Below are positions 41,739-50,250 of a stretch of DNA of 64,000 bases, in pieces; the first letter of the stretch is position 1, and each line of letters begins with the position of its first letter. This DNA comes from Croceibacterium aestuarii (GTDB lineage: Bacteria > Pseudomonadota > Alphaproteobacteria > Sphingomonadales > Sphingomonadaceae): positions 3,054,501-3,118,500 of the forward strand of contig NZ_CP131039.1 of NCBI RefSeq assembly GCF_030657335.1, in the 5' to 3' direction. The translations under genes were made by a program, and so were the position numbers. The notes below the pieces were generated by a model, which was not told the DNA's origin, did not search any database, and saw only the letters and a program-made list of their open reading frames with translations.

Positions 41739-44429
41739 TCAGAAGCGCTTACTGAAGCTGAGATACCAGGAGCGCGGCTCACCCGGCTGACCGAGGTCTA
41801 CTGAGAGCCCGAGGCGGGTGAAGATGGTCCGCTGGATGAAGTACTGCTTGTCAAAGAGGTTGGTGACGCCAGCCGCAACCTCGTATTCGTCCCGGTCATT
41901 TTCGTATGTAAGACGGGCATTGAAAACCGAATGAGCGGGCTCGTCGAACTCAGGGTAGTTGGTGCTATAGGCGATCTTACCCGTCCAGAACCAGTCGAGA
42001 CGCGGGGTTAAGGTACCGGTAAGGGCCGGGACTTCGAACTTGTACTGGACACCTCCGTTCAGCGTCCAGTCCGGGAAGGTAAGAGGGCGGCCGAGAGTCC
42101 CGCCTCGATCGGTGTAGCCGACGGAGAAGTTGGCCACGAGATAATCGATCGGCTCGAGCGTCGCCTCGAGTTCGAAGCCCTTGATCGGATCTCCTCCCGA
42201 GACCGGATAGTTCCACGAACGGCCGATGCACTCGATACCGACGGAGGTGCCGTTCGGCGCGCCGTCGGTTGCGGCGTTGTAAGGCCGGCAGTTGGTGAAC
42301 TTGCCCTCCCATGCCGTATCCGCCGGGCCATCCGGAATAAGAGTTTCCAGGCCGGGTTTGATGACCAGCGCCGTCGAACTCGGATCGTAGCGCGGCTCGC
42401 GTCCGCTAAAGGAGCCGTTGCGCATGGAATACGCCATCCAGAACGCATCACCGTTCAAACGCAACCGGCGGTCGAACAAGTCGGCCTTGAAGCCGATCTC
42501 GTAGCTCGTCAGCGCAGTCGGATACTGTTGCTCGATCTGACCAGCCTGGAAAATGCGGGTATTGAACCCCGGAAGACGATAGCCGGTCGATGCCGAGCCG
42601 TAGACCATGATCTTGTCGGTGATTTTGTAATCCGCGCCGAGCTTCCAGTCCCATCGGGTGTTCTTGATGGGCAACTGGAAATAGGTGCTGCTGCTTGACG
42701 GCGTAAAGACAGTTGATCCTGGCGCGGAAGCATCGAACTGCGCGGTGTAATCGACGAATTTTTTGTCGGTTGAGCGCCGAATGCCGCCGTTAAAGCTCAG
42801 GCCCTCGGCGAAGCCGAAGAGCTCATATGGTCGGAGGGTGACGTTGAGATAGCCGGCTTTGGCCTTTGGATAATAGAACACGTCGTGGAACTGTTGCGTG
42901 CCGGCGGCTGTATTTTGCGGTTGCCCTCGCTCGGTGGCCTTGCCGTCATAATAGAACAGGCCGGCAGTCCAGTCGACCCAGCCGTGCTGGCCGGTAAGGC
43001 GGAGTTCTCCGGTCCAATAGTGCATGTCGTCTTCGTGGTAGATATAAGCGTCCACCAACGGCGTACCATCGTAGTTTGCGCCGAACTGAGTGCTAATCCG
43101 GCGCATTCCGACGATCGCCAGCGCCTCGATTTCGTCGGTAATCCCGACCCGAAGCTTGCCGTTTAGGCCCCAGTTCTCCACGGGAACGCGGCGACCCCAG
43201 CAGTTGCCGCCGCGGAAAATTGAGCCGTTGTAATAGCCATTGCCGGGGATCGTATATCCGTTCGGAAGCGGATCGCAGTTTGTCTCGTAAGTAGAGTAAA
43301 TGCTATCGGTTAGGAAGCGTTGATCGAAGCGGAAAGGCGTTCCCGGAACGGAGTAGTGGTCGAACAGTGTGATGAGGTTTTTGTTCACCCCTGGGCCGGA
43401 ATCGACGATGACGCCGGTGTAGTCTCCATAGGGCGCACCACGTGAATCGAGCCCGCGCAGGTGACCCGCCGTCAGCTGCATGTTGATGTCGGTGACCTTA
43501 TCCGCCGCGCCTTCGTTATTGGCGTACGAATAGTCTCCCGACACGTTGAGCTCGATGTTGCTCGCCGGTTCCCAGCGCATTGTGGCCCGCGCCGCGCGGA
43601 CATCCTCTCCGCCAGCGTGATCCATCACGCAGCTCTTAGGCTGCTGCACACCGCCGGCAAAGCTGGTTTTCGAGCTCGCATAGGGGAAGGTGCCCGCCAG
43701 CTCCGGAGTGCCATTCAGGTGCATCTGGCAGCTGAAATCGAGTATCTTCATGTAACCCTGCTGCCGCTTGGACACCATCGACAGGTTGACCGCCAGGTTC
43801 TCGGAAATGGGTAGATTGACACCGGCGCGAAGGTCGAGGCGGTTTCGCGATCCTACTTTCATGTCGACGTAGGCCGACAGGTCGTCGAAGCTGGCCTTCT
43901 TCGACACCATGTTGACCGCACCCGATATTGCGTTGCGTCCGAACAGCGTTCCCTGCGGACCGCGCAGCACCTCGACGTGATCGAGATCGAGCAGATCGAA
44001 GTTCGAGCCGAAGACGAATGGGTAGTAAATGTCGTCGATGTAGTAGGCGACCGCGGGCTCTTGCGAGAATTGCGTATCGACAAGACCGATGCCGCGAATT
44101 GTCACGGAAACGCCCGCACCGTAAATGGCACCGGATTTCTGGAACGTCGCGTTGGGAACAATCGAACCCAGATCGGCGAAGGTCTTGACCTGGCGGTCTT
44201 CAAGCGCGTCAGCGGTCACCGCGGTAATTGCGATCGGCACGTCTTGGACGTTTGTAACGACCTTGGTCGCCGTGACCAGGATTTCCCCGTTAGCGCGTTC
44301 GGACGGGGCTGCCTTTTCGCTCTGCGATGCGGCCGCGTCCTCTTTCGCATTTTGATCCTGCGCGGACGCGGGCTGCGCGATAACAAGAGCAAGAACTGAG
44401 CACGTGGCGAATGCCAGGACCTTTTTCAT
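41739..44429 (-). CDS. TonB-dependent outer-membrane receptor
   Basis: 896 residues from ATG 44429 (GGGGGTAGGATAACC upstream). Signal MKKVLAFATCSVLALVIAQPA, TonB box EILVTA, plug with YYIDDIYYPFVFGSNFDLL and LRGPQGTLFGRNAISGAVNMVSK (in part), long barrel, and ending with VAAGVTNLFDKQYF and a terminal Phe (LSFSKRF). It shares plug strings and overall layout with the receptor at 24371, so the two are paralogues with probably related ligands. The gene is less GC-rich than its neighbours. It heads the minus-strand run containing three BNR proteins, a Tat amidohydrolase and the DLH-like lipoprotein. Confidence 0.93.
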   Translation of the reverse strand: MKKVLAFATCSVLALVIAQPASAQDQNAKEDAAASQSEKAAPSERANGEILVTATKVVTNVQDVPIAITAVTADALEDRQVKTFADLGSIVPNATFQKSGAIYGAGVSVTIRGIGLVDTQFSQEPAVAYYIDDIYYPFVFGSNFDLLDLDHVEVLRGPQGTLFGRNAISGAVNMVSKKASFDDLSAYVDMKVGSRNRLDLRAGVNLPISENLAVNLSMVSKRQQGYMKILDFSCQMHLNGTPELAGTFPYASSKTSFAGGVQQPKSCVMDHAGGEDVRAARATMRWEPASNIELNVSGDYSYANNEGAADKVTDINMQLTAGHLRGLDSRGAPYGDYTGVIVDSGPGVNKNLITLFDHYSVPGTPFRFDQRFLTDSIYSTYETNCDPLPNGYTIPGNGYYNGSIFRGGNCWGRRVPVENWGLNGKLRVGITDEIEALAIVGMRRISTQFGANYDGTPLVDAYIYHEDDMHYWTGELRLTGQHGWVDWTAGLFYYDGKATERGQPQNTAAGTQQFHDVFYYPKAKAGYLNVTLRPYELFGFAEGLSFNGGIRRSTDKKFVDYTAQFDASAPGSTVFTPSSSSTYFQLPIKNTRWDWKLGADYKITDKIMVYGSASTGYRLPGFNTRIFQAGQIEQQYPTALTSYEIGFKADLFDRRLRLNGDAFWMAYSMRNGSFSGREPRYDPSSTALVIKPGLETLIPDGPADTAWEGKFTNCRPYNAATDGAPNGTSVGIECIGRSWNYPVSGGDPIKGFELEATLEPIDYLVANFSVGYTDRGGTLGRPLTFPDWTLNGGVQYKFEVPALTGTLTPRLDWFWTGKIAYSTNYPEFDEPAHSVFNARLTYENDRDEYEVAAGVTNLFDKQYFIQRTIFTRLGLSVDLGQPGEPRSWYLSFSKRF

Positions 44430-44898
44430 GGTTATCCTACCCCCAAGGTTCATATTGAATTGCCAAGCTGGGTATGACCGGGCCGAATGCGCGGCTTGAC
44501 TGCTTAGGCCCAAGAACTTGTTTTATTTTCGCGCGGTCATTCGGCTTTGAATCACAACAACGATCCGGCGCTACGAAGGCCAATGGGGCCTATAAGGGAT
44601 TGTATTGCAGTGTTAATTTTCTGCATGCCCGCTGCTGCTGAAGAAAATCGTCTTCGAGTGATCCGTGGGTCGCGGCGGCCGAGAAAAGCTTCCGAGCCGC
44701 AGGGATCAGATTCCAAAGTTGTCGAGACGCGCCGGTGCTCGCAATGGATCAACACGGCTCACCAATCCGGCGTTTTTTTCGCGTTCAGTGCGGCACGAGG
44801 GTCAGCAAACGAACTACTAGGGCTGAGGGCTTGCTTCGAATTGTCGAGCTCACTCGAAGGGGAAGCTCGGCGAGCAAAGCTTCCATGCGGTCTTCGTC
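44430..44898. other. 469-base intergenic region upstream of the TonB receptor
   Basis: Lower in GC than its surroundings. It probably holds the receptor promoter and a long 5' leader (minus strand) plus the end of the upstream amidohydrolase transcript. I see T-rich and A-rich patches (TTGTTTTATTTTCG near 44518, GTTTTTTTCG near 44772) but no convincing gene. Open frames across it lack coding character. Confidence 0.4.
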
Positions 44899-45891
44899 TT
44901 AATAGAGCTTGCGCGTACCGCCCGGCACGAAGCACCGGAAAGGTGTATCGAAGAAGAACGCCTTGCGGTCGGCGTACGTCCAGTGTGCGGTGGCGTCGAT
45001 TGCCTGTTGAAGCATCGCGTAATGCTCATCCATCGTCCCTGGCGTATTGCCCATGTCGGACCCCCACATCATGCGATCGGCTCCGTAGAGGTCCTTCACA
45101 TAATCGAAGAACTCCTCGAGCTTGACCCCGGCGGGCTCGAGCTGGTTCTTAATGTGAAAGCTGGTCAGCTTCCAATAGAGGTTGCGGTGCGGCCTGACCG
45201 CCAAGTGGTTCGGTGTAAGACCGAAGGTGGACGGCGAACTCTTGGGAGTCGGATAGCCCAGGTGATCGAGCTCGATCCTCACATTGGGATAGCGGATCGC
45301 GAACTCATGGACTCGACCCATAGCGCGGTTCAGATCGCCGCCGACAAGCATCAGGACGGCAACGATACCCAGCTCGTCGATCGCATTCCAGGCCGGCAGG
45401 GCGGCATCCGTGAAGAACTCGAATTCGCCGTTGATCGGTGAACCAAAAAGCCGAACCCCGGCAATGCTGTTCTCCTTCGCCATCTTGCGTAGCCTGTCGG
45501 GAGTCGTCGGGTCCGTCCCGTGAAGAATCACCACCGGAAGGACGCGGCCCGGGTCGGATTTGCATACATCGAGCAAGTAGCTGTTATCGGTGTTGTAGAC
45601 GGTGTTGTACTGCACGCCACACCCCATCAGGATACCGGCGTTGTCCCAGTACTTGGTGACGACGTCGTGTGTCATGGGGGTGTTTAAGACCTTTTCCTTC
45701 GCCGCTGGTGAAATGTCCGGCTTCGTCGGGTAATGTGCAATGTCATTGGTGTAAAAGTGCGCGTGGGTGTCGAAGATCGGAAAGGGCGCCTTCACCTTTG
45801 CCGATTGCGCCCGCGCCGAGAATGGCATGGCAGCGAGGGTAGAGAGGGCGATGGCCCCTTTCACCAACGAGCGGCGGTCAACCATGGCCAT
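44899..45891 (-). CDS. Tat-exported amidohydrolase-2 family protein
   Basis: 330 residues from ATG 45891, 5 bases after GGTGGAG. Twin-arginine leader MAMVDRRSLVKGAIALSTLA...ARA. Mature motifs: FDTHAHFYTNDIAHYP, TDNSYLLDVC, IELDHLGYPTP and MMWGSDMGNTPG, the same metal-site set as the paralogue at 36827, to which it is closest. Divergent from the three-domain SnoaL protein at 46277, so one intergenic region (45892-46276) may drive both. Predicted periplasmic hydrolase or decarboxylase; substrate unknown. Confidence 0.82.
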   Translation of the reverse strand: MAMVDRRSLVKGAIALSTLAAMPFSARAQSAKVKAPFPIFDTHAHFYTNDIAHYPTKPDISPAAKEKVLNTPMTHDVVTKYWDNAGILMGCGVQYNTVYNTDNSYLLDVCKSDPGRVLPVVILHGTDPTTPDRLRKMAKENSIAGVRLFGSPINGEFEFFTDAALPAWNAIDELGIVAVLMLVGGDLNRAMGRVHEFAIRYPNVRIELDHLGYPTPKSSPSTFGLTPNHLAVRPHRNLYWKLTSFHIKNQLEPAGVKLEEFFDYVKDLYGADRMMWGSDMGNTPGTMDEHYAMLQQAIDATAHWTYADRKAFFFDTPFRCFVPGGTRKLY

Positions 45892-46076
45892 TCTTTCTCC
45901 ACCGATTGTGCCGGTTGAACGACCGGTACCGGAATTCATTTCTTGTCGGTGGAGACTGCACCTTTTTTGCAGCTTCCGAAATGACCAAAAGGGCTCCATT
46001 TCTTGAAGCGTATCGCACCGAAGAGCACGATTTCGCGCCGTGTGGTCGCTCACCCACGTCGGCCAAGTGGCCTTCG

Positions 46077-46115
46077 CAATTTGCGCCGTATCCTTGACTG
46101 AGATGGCGCAAATTG
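46077..46115. promoter_or_regulatory. inverted repeat in the divergent promoter region
   Basis: CAATTTGCGCC (46077-46087) and GGCGCAAATTG (46105-46115) are perfectly complementary over 11 bases, with a 17-base spacer that contains the TTGACTGA element of the conserved leader. A good operator candidate for the divergent amidohydrolase and SnoaL genes. The leader at 17984 keeps only the right-hand half (TGGCTCAA). Confidence 0.55.
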
Positions 46116-46182
46116 TTGCCGTTCGGTGCGAGGCGCGGCGGATGCTTGCCTCCCTCGAAGTCCCCCATCATGCTCGGGCGCC
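46091..46182 (+). promoter_or_regulatory. leader conserved with the one at 17984-18080
   Basis: Begins TCCTTGACTGAGATGGCGCA and matches the leader of the paralogous gene at 18102 in ordered blocks (GACTGA, TGGC-CAA, GCC-TT, GTGC, GCGC, TTGCCTC, ATGCT). Conservation of non-coding DNA in front of two paralogues points to a shared regulatory mechanism. Confidence 0.55.
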
Positions 46183-46276
46183 GGTTCGATCGACGATAAC
46201 TGGCAGAAGGCGGAAGCTCACGGCCCGGCGCTGATCCGCATTTTCGCCGCCGAACCGGGGGTCGGAGGAGAAGGCC

Positions 46277-48385
46277 ATGCCAAGAATAAGCACGATCGCC
46301 CTAGGGGCCGCGATCCTCGTGTCGGCGGTTCCGGCCCATGCGGATCGCCCGCTCGACGAGCTGGCGCGGCAAGTCGAGCGCGCCGAGGGGCTGCGGGCGG
46401 CCAAGGAGCTGCAGCGCGATTACGCGCAATATGCACAGGCGGGACTGTGGGACGAGATCGGCGCGCTGTTCGCGGCAGACGGCAAATTCATCTTCGAAGC
46501 GCCGAACGGCCCGGTCGAGGCGCACAGCGGTCCGGCGGCGATCGCCCAGTTCCTGCGCGACCGCTATGGCGGAGGGCACGACGGGCTTACCGCACCCGAC
46601 CTGTCGACCATGCTGATCGAAAATCCCGTCGCCAACCTCGCGGCCGACGGCAAGAGCAGCAAGGTCCGCTGGGACGTGTTGGTATTCTACGGCCATGGCG
46701 ATGCGGCAATGATCGAGGGCGGGATCTTCGAAAACGACTACACGCTCGATCGCGGGACGTGGAAGATCCGCACCGCGCACTATTATCCGCAATACAGCGG
46801 CCCTTACGACAAGGGCTGGACCAATTGGGGCGGCGGCGATCTGCCCATCGTCCCCCATCACTTCGATGTGCGGACTTCCGGCATCCCCATCCCCCCCGCA
46901 GTCGGCGCAGCCCCGCGCACCCGGGCGAGCCTGGCGCAGTTGCAGACGCGGATCGACCGCCTGAACGACGAGGATCGCATCCGCAGTCTGCAGTCTGCCT
47001 ACGGTTTCTACCAGGACCGCAAGATGTGGGACGACGTGGTCGACCTGTTCGCCGACGATGGCGTGGTCGAGATCGGCGGCCAGGGCATTTGGCATGGCAA
47101 GGCTGGAGTGCGGCGCTGGCTGCAGACGATGGGCCCCGTCGGCCTGAGCCACGGCCAGCTGAACGACCGGGTCCAGTTCGACACCACGGTGAAGATCGCC
47201 CCGGGCGGCAACGAGGCCTGGGCACGGGGCATCGAGCTTGGCATGCTCGGCGAGGCCGATCAGGTGAAGGGCTGGTGGGAAGTCGCCGTCTTCGCCAACC
47301 GCTACGTCCGCGAGAACGGCGTGTGGAAGCTGCGCGAGCTGCGCCGCTTCCCGCTGATGAAGACCGACGTGTTCGAGGGCTGGGGGAAGAGCCGCATCGT
47401 CGATCCGGCGCCGGCCGGCAAGCTCGGGCCCGACGCCCCGCTGCCGGCCGCGGAGCAAGCCCCCGCCGACCTGGCGCTGCCGGCGTTCCTCTCGCCCAAC
47501 CCGGTGACAGGACGGGCGGTCACCGCCGCTGGAAGCGCCCGGCTGGTCGCCATCCGTCCGCTGACCGGCGCCATCGCTGCCGTCTCGCCAAAGCCCGCCA
47601 CGCTGGCGGAAGCCCGTCGCCGTCTCGCCCGCTCGACGGCCTGGGACGGCATCCAGAACGTCTCCTCGGCCTATGGCTACTTCCTCGACGATTCGATGCC
47701 CCAGGGGTTCGGCGGGGTCATCGCCGCCAAGGGCTTCAAGATGTCGCCCTTCTCCGGCTTCTACATCACGCGCGAGCGAGTGCTGAAAGCGCGCGTCAGC
47801 GGCGAGCCGCCGACGACCCGGCCGGGTATTTCCTACCATTGGCTCGTCCAGCCGGTGGTGCAGATTTCCGACGACGGACGATCCGCCAAGGGCCGCTTCC
47901 GCCTGTTTCAGCCGAGGACCGGCAAGGACGTCGGCAAGGCGGGCGCGTTCTACGGCGCCTCGTTCTGGGGCGGCATGTATCACGACCGCTACGTCCTCGA
48001 GGACGGCGTCTGGCGGATCTGGGAGCTGACCCTCGACGAGCCCTATATCACCCCGGTCGCCTGGACCGACGGCGTCTGGGCCAAGTCCAAGGACCCCGAC
48101 CCGAACCTGCCCAAGCGGACCTTCAAAGGCGGCAACTTCCCCCCGGACGTACCGCTTACCGAGCTCGGAAAGCGCGAAGAGCATTTCGCCGGAGGGCCTG
48201 GCAAGACCCTTCAGTGGCCTTCGATCATGCCGATGTGGTTCAGCTACACCAACCCGGTGACCGGCCGCGTGCCCGAACTCTATCAGCCGGGCTGCGTGCC
48301 CTGCTCCGTCCGGCCCGATCTGGCGCTCGACAAGAACGGCTATCAGGAGCCGCCGGACGCGCCGCAGGCGAACACGGCGCCCTGA
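46277..48385 (+). CDS. exported protein with three SnoaL/NTF2-like domains (paralogue of 18102)
   Basis: 702 residues from ATG 46277 behind GGAGGAGAAGG. Signal peptide (STIALGAAILVSAVPAHA), then three NTF2-like repeats: about 30-170 (YAQYAQAGLWDEIGALFAADG), 225-365 (AYGFYQDRKMWDDVVDLFADDG) and 440-600 (SSAYGYFLDDSMPQGFGGVIAAKG). The C-terminal strings PSIMPMWFSYTNPVTGR and CVPCSVRP match the paralogue's PGILPMWFHYRNPVSGR and CVPCEIRP. The CVPC pair could be a disulfide or metal site. Unlike its paralogue it is followed by a convergent gene, not an operon. Confidence 0.75.
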   Translation: MPRISTIALGAAILVSAVPAHADRPLDELARQVERAEGLRAAKELQRDYAQYAQAGLWDEIGALFAADGKFIFEAPNGPVEAHSGPAAIAQFLRDRYGGGHDGLTAPDLSTMLIENPVANLAADGKSSKVRWDVLVFYGHGDAAMIEGGIFENDYTLDRGTWKIRTAHYYPQYSGPYDKGWTNWGGGDLPIVPHHFDVRTSGIPIPPAVGAAPRTRASLAQLQTRIDRLNDEDRIRSLQSAYGFYQDRKMWDDVVDLFADDGVVEIGGQGIWHGKAGVRRWLQTMGPVGLSHGQLNDRVQFDTTVKIAPGGNEAWARGIELGMLGEADQVKGWWEVAVFANRYVRENGVWKLRELRRFPLMKTDVFEGWGKSRIVDPAPAGKLGPDAPLPAAEQAPADLALPAFLSPNPVTGRAVTAAGSARLVAIRPLTGAIAAVSPKPATLAEARRRLARSTAWDGIQNVSSAYGYFLDDSMPQGFGGVIAAKGFKMSPFSGFYITRERVLKARVSGEPPTTRPGISYHWLVQPVVQISDDGRSAKGRFRLFQPRTGKDVGKAGAFYGASFWGGMYHDRYVLEDGVWRIWELTLDEPYITPVAWTDGVWAKSKDPDPNLPKRTFKGGNFPPDVPLTELGKREEHFAGGPGKTLQWPSIMPMWFSYTNPVTGRVPELYQPGCVPCSVRPDLALDKNGYQEPPDAPQANTAP

Positions 48386-48404
48386 CAGGCGGGACGGGAG
48401 CCGG

Positions 48405-49301
48405 TTACTTGCGCGGGTAGTCGGCTGCGTTGAGCACCCAGCCGGGCATGTCGGAAAAGTCTTCGCGCGGCGGCGAGAAGATATCGACCAGCACGTTGCT
48501 ATGGCTATCCGACGGCGCCGAGGTGTGGATCACCTTGGGCGGGATCACGCAGACCGAAGGCGAAGCGCAGCGTTCGTGCTCGTCGTCGCGCCAATCGTGC
48601 TGATTGGCAGTCCACGGCCAGCGCAGATGGTGCATGTACCAGCCCTCGAGCGCCAGCGAGCATTGCTCGAAGTCGTCGTGATGGTGCGGCGAGAGCTTGG
48701 TCACGTCGCGCGGCCCTTGCGCGGGAAAGACATTGACCATGAAGGTGGTGCACCGAAAAATCTTGCCGAACCGCCCCTCCTGGTCGGGCACGTCGAGGCT
48801 GTAGCTGCGGATCTTCCAGCCGCCGACCGGATCGGGCCACGGCTCGAACGCCGGGACTTGCGGGTGCGGACCGGCGTAGCGATCGCCGTTGTCGGCTTTG
48901 GCGGCGATATCGGCATTCTGCGTGGTTATCAGCCGCACGATCCGTCCGCCCGTCCTGCAGGTCACGCGGCTGTCGCCCGGCGGTATCATGGTGATGGTAT
49001 AGCCGGGCACTTCGGCGGTCTCGCCGTTCGCCTCGACCGTCGCCGCCATGTCCGCTTCGTGCAGCAGCAGGACATATTCGTCGAGCTGGCCTCGGCGTTC
49101 GAACACCGCGCCAGGCTCGACTTCGGAATAGCAAACGACGAAGTTCTGTCCGCGGGTGTACCAGTTGCGCTGGCCGTCCCCGGTTTCCTTTGGCGGTTCG
49201 GCATAGAATCGGCCGTAACTCGAGGCGGCGAAAGCGGAGGGCGGCCCGCCGTCCGCCGCTGCGGTTGATAGGCGAGAGCGTGGATCGTCGGCTTCGTACA
49301 T
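48405..49301 (-). CDS. cupin-like protein
   Basis: 298 residues. ATG 49301 is chosen because AGGAGG lies 8 bases upstream; another ATG two codons earlier is too close. A bicupin-like layout: the first half has VEPGAVFERRGQLDEYVLLL, the second SPHHHDDFEQCSLALEGWYMHH, matching HxHx3E for metal binding, then PSVCVIPPKVIHTS. No signal peptide. It could be a dioxygenase or isomerase, but the specific family is not recognised. It heads a minus-strand group with an aldolase upstream at 49493, separated by 191 bases. Confidence 0.65.
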   Translation of the reverse strand: MYEADDPRSRLSTAAADGGPPSAFAASSYGRFYAEPPKETGDGQRNWYTRGQNFVVCYSEVEPGAVFERRGQLDEYVLLLHEADMAATVEANGETAEVPGYTITMIPPGDSRVTCRTGGRIVRLITTQNADIAAKADNGDRYAGPHPQVPAFEPWPDPVGGWKIRSYSLDVPDQEGRFGKIFRCTTFMVNVFPAQGPRDVTKLSPHHHDDFEQCSLALEGWYMHHLRWPWTANQHDWRDDEHERCASPSVCVIPPKVIHTSAPSDSHSNVLVDIFSPPREDFSDMPGWVLNAADYPRK

Positions 49302-49492
49302 GGTCATTCCTCCTGGTCGCGCGCGCCGCAAGCCGGGGCGAGACAGGCGGGGCAGCGTTGAAACGTTCCCCGACGTGCCCCCACATCGTCCCGGCGCTAG
49401 GTCTGCGAACGAGGCCGGGCAACCCGATTTCGCCTCGCGCGCCGCAAGGGAAAAAAACGGGCTCCGCCAAGGGCAAGTCGAACCGCTGCCGC

Positions 49493-50248
49493 TCAGGGCT
49501 GCAGGGCGGCGGCGGCCGCCTCGGCGACGGCCTTGCCAAACATGGTGGTGTCATTGCTGAGCATAACCAGCGAAAATCCCATGTCGAGATGCGCGCGCGC
49601 CTCCTGGGGGGTGCCGACAGCCACCCCCGAAAGGACGCCCGCATCCCGTGTCGCCGCTAATACGCTGGCGGTGAGCGTCTTGACCGCGGGATCGCTCGGC
49701 GGTTTCCCGCTCGACAGGAACAAGTCGCCGTGACCGATGAAGATCCCGCCGACGTCCTCCAGCGCAGCAAAGTCCGCCGCGCGCTCGAGCGAAGCCCAGT
49801 CTTCGAGCTGGAGCATCCGCAGCGCCGCATTCCCACGCTCGATGTAATCGCTCGTCGGCGCGAGGCCCCAGCGGCCGGCGCGCGACGTCGCACCCAGGCC
49901 CCGCTCGCCCTGCGGTGCGAAGACCATCCGCCGCGTGATCGCCGCGGCCGTAGCGAGATCGTCGATCCGCGGCACGAGCAGCCCGTCGGCCCCGCCGTCG
50001 AGCAGCGGCTGGATCGTCGTCCCCAGGTGGTCGGGCAGGCGCACCAGCGCGACCATGCCCATCGCCTGCGCACAGAACACAAGCTCGACCGCCCGGTCGA
50101 GCGAATGCGGTGCATGTTCCATGTCGACGACGATGAAATCGAACCCGGCATGGCCGAGCAGCTGCACGGTTTCGAAAGACGGGATCTTGACCCAGGTGCC
50201 GAGCAGTCCCCGCCCCTTCGCCTTCACTTTGCCGGCGACGCTCGACAC
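49493..50248 (-). CDS. HpcH/HpaI-type aldolase (class II, 2-oxo acid aldolase)
   Basis: 251 residues from GTG 50248. Motifs: GTWVKIPS, FIVVDMEHAPHS (metal-ligand region), LVRLPD, LVPRIDDLATA and IFIGHGDLFLSSG (Asp/Gly of the metal site). Enzymes of this family split 4-hydroxy-2-oxo acids into pyruvate and an aldehyde or do the reverse, typical last steps of aromatic meta-cleavage routes. It starts 2 bases after the stop of the alpha/beta hydrolase gene, so the two are coupled: hydrolysis then retro-aldol cleavage is an attractive order. Confidence 0.86.
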   Translation of the reverse strand: MSSVAGKVKAKGRGLLGTWVKIPSFETVQLLGHAGFDFIVVDMEHAPHSLDRAVELVFCAQAMGMVALVRLPDHLGTTIQPLLDGGADGLLVPRIDDLATAAAITRRMVFAPQGERGLGATSRAGRWGLAPTSDYIERGNAALRMLQLEDWASLERAADFAALEDVGGIFIGHGDLFLSSGKPPSDPAVKTLTASVLAATRDAGVLSGVAVGTPQEARAHLDMGFSLVMLSNDTTMFGKAVAEAAAAALQP

Positions 50249-50250
50249 GG

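Noticed and set aside
46126-48420. Alternative long plus-strand frame overlapping the second SnoaL protein
   Set aside because: Arg/Gly/Pro-rich translation without a domain; the frame at 46277 has a signal peptide and a Shine-Dalgarno.
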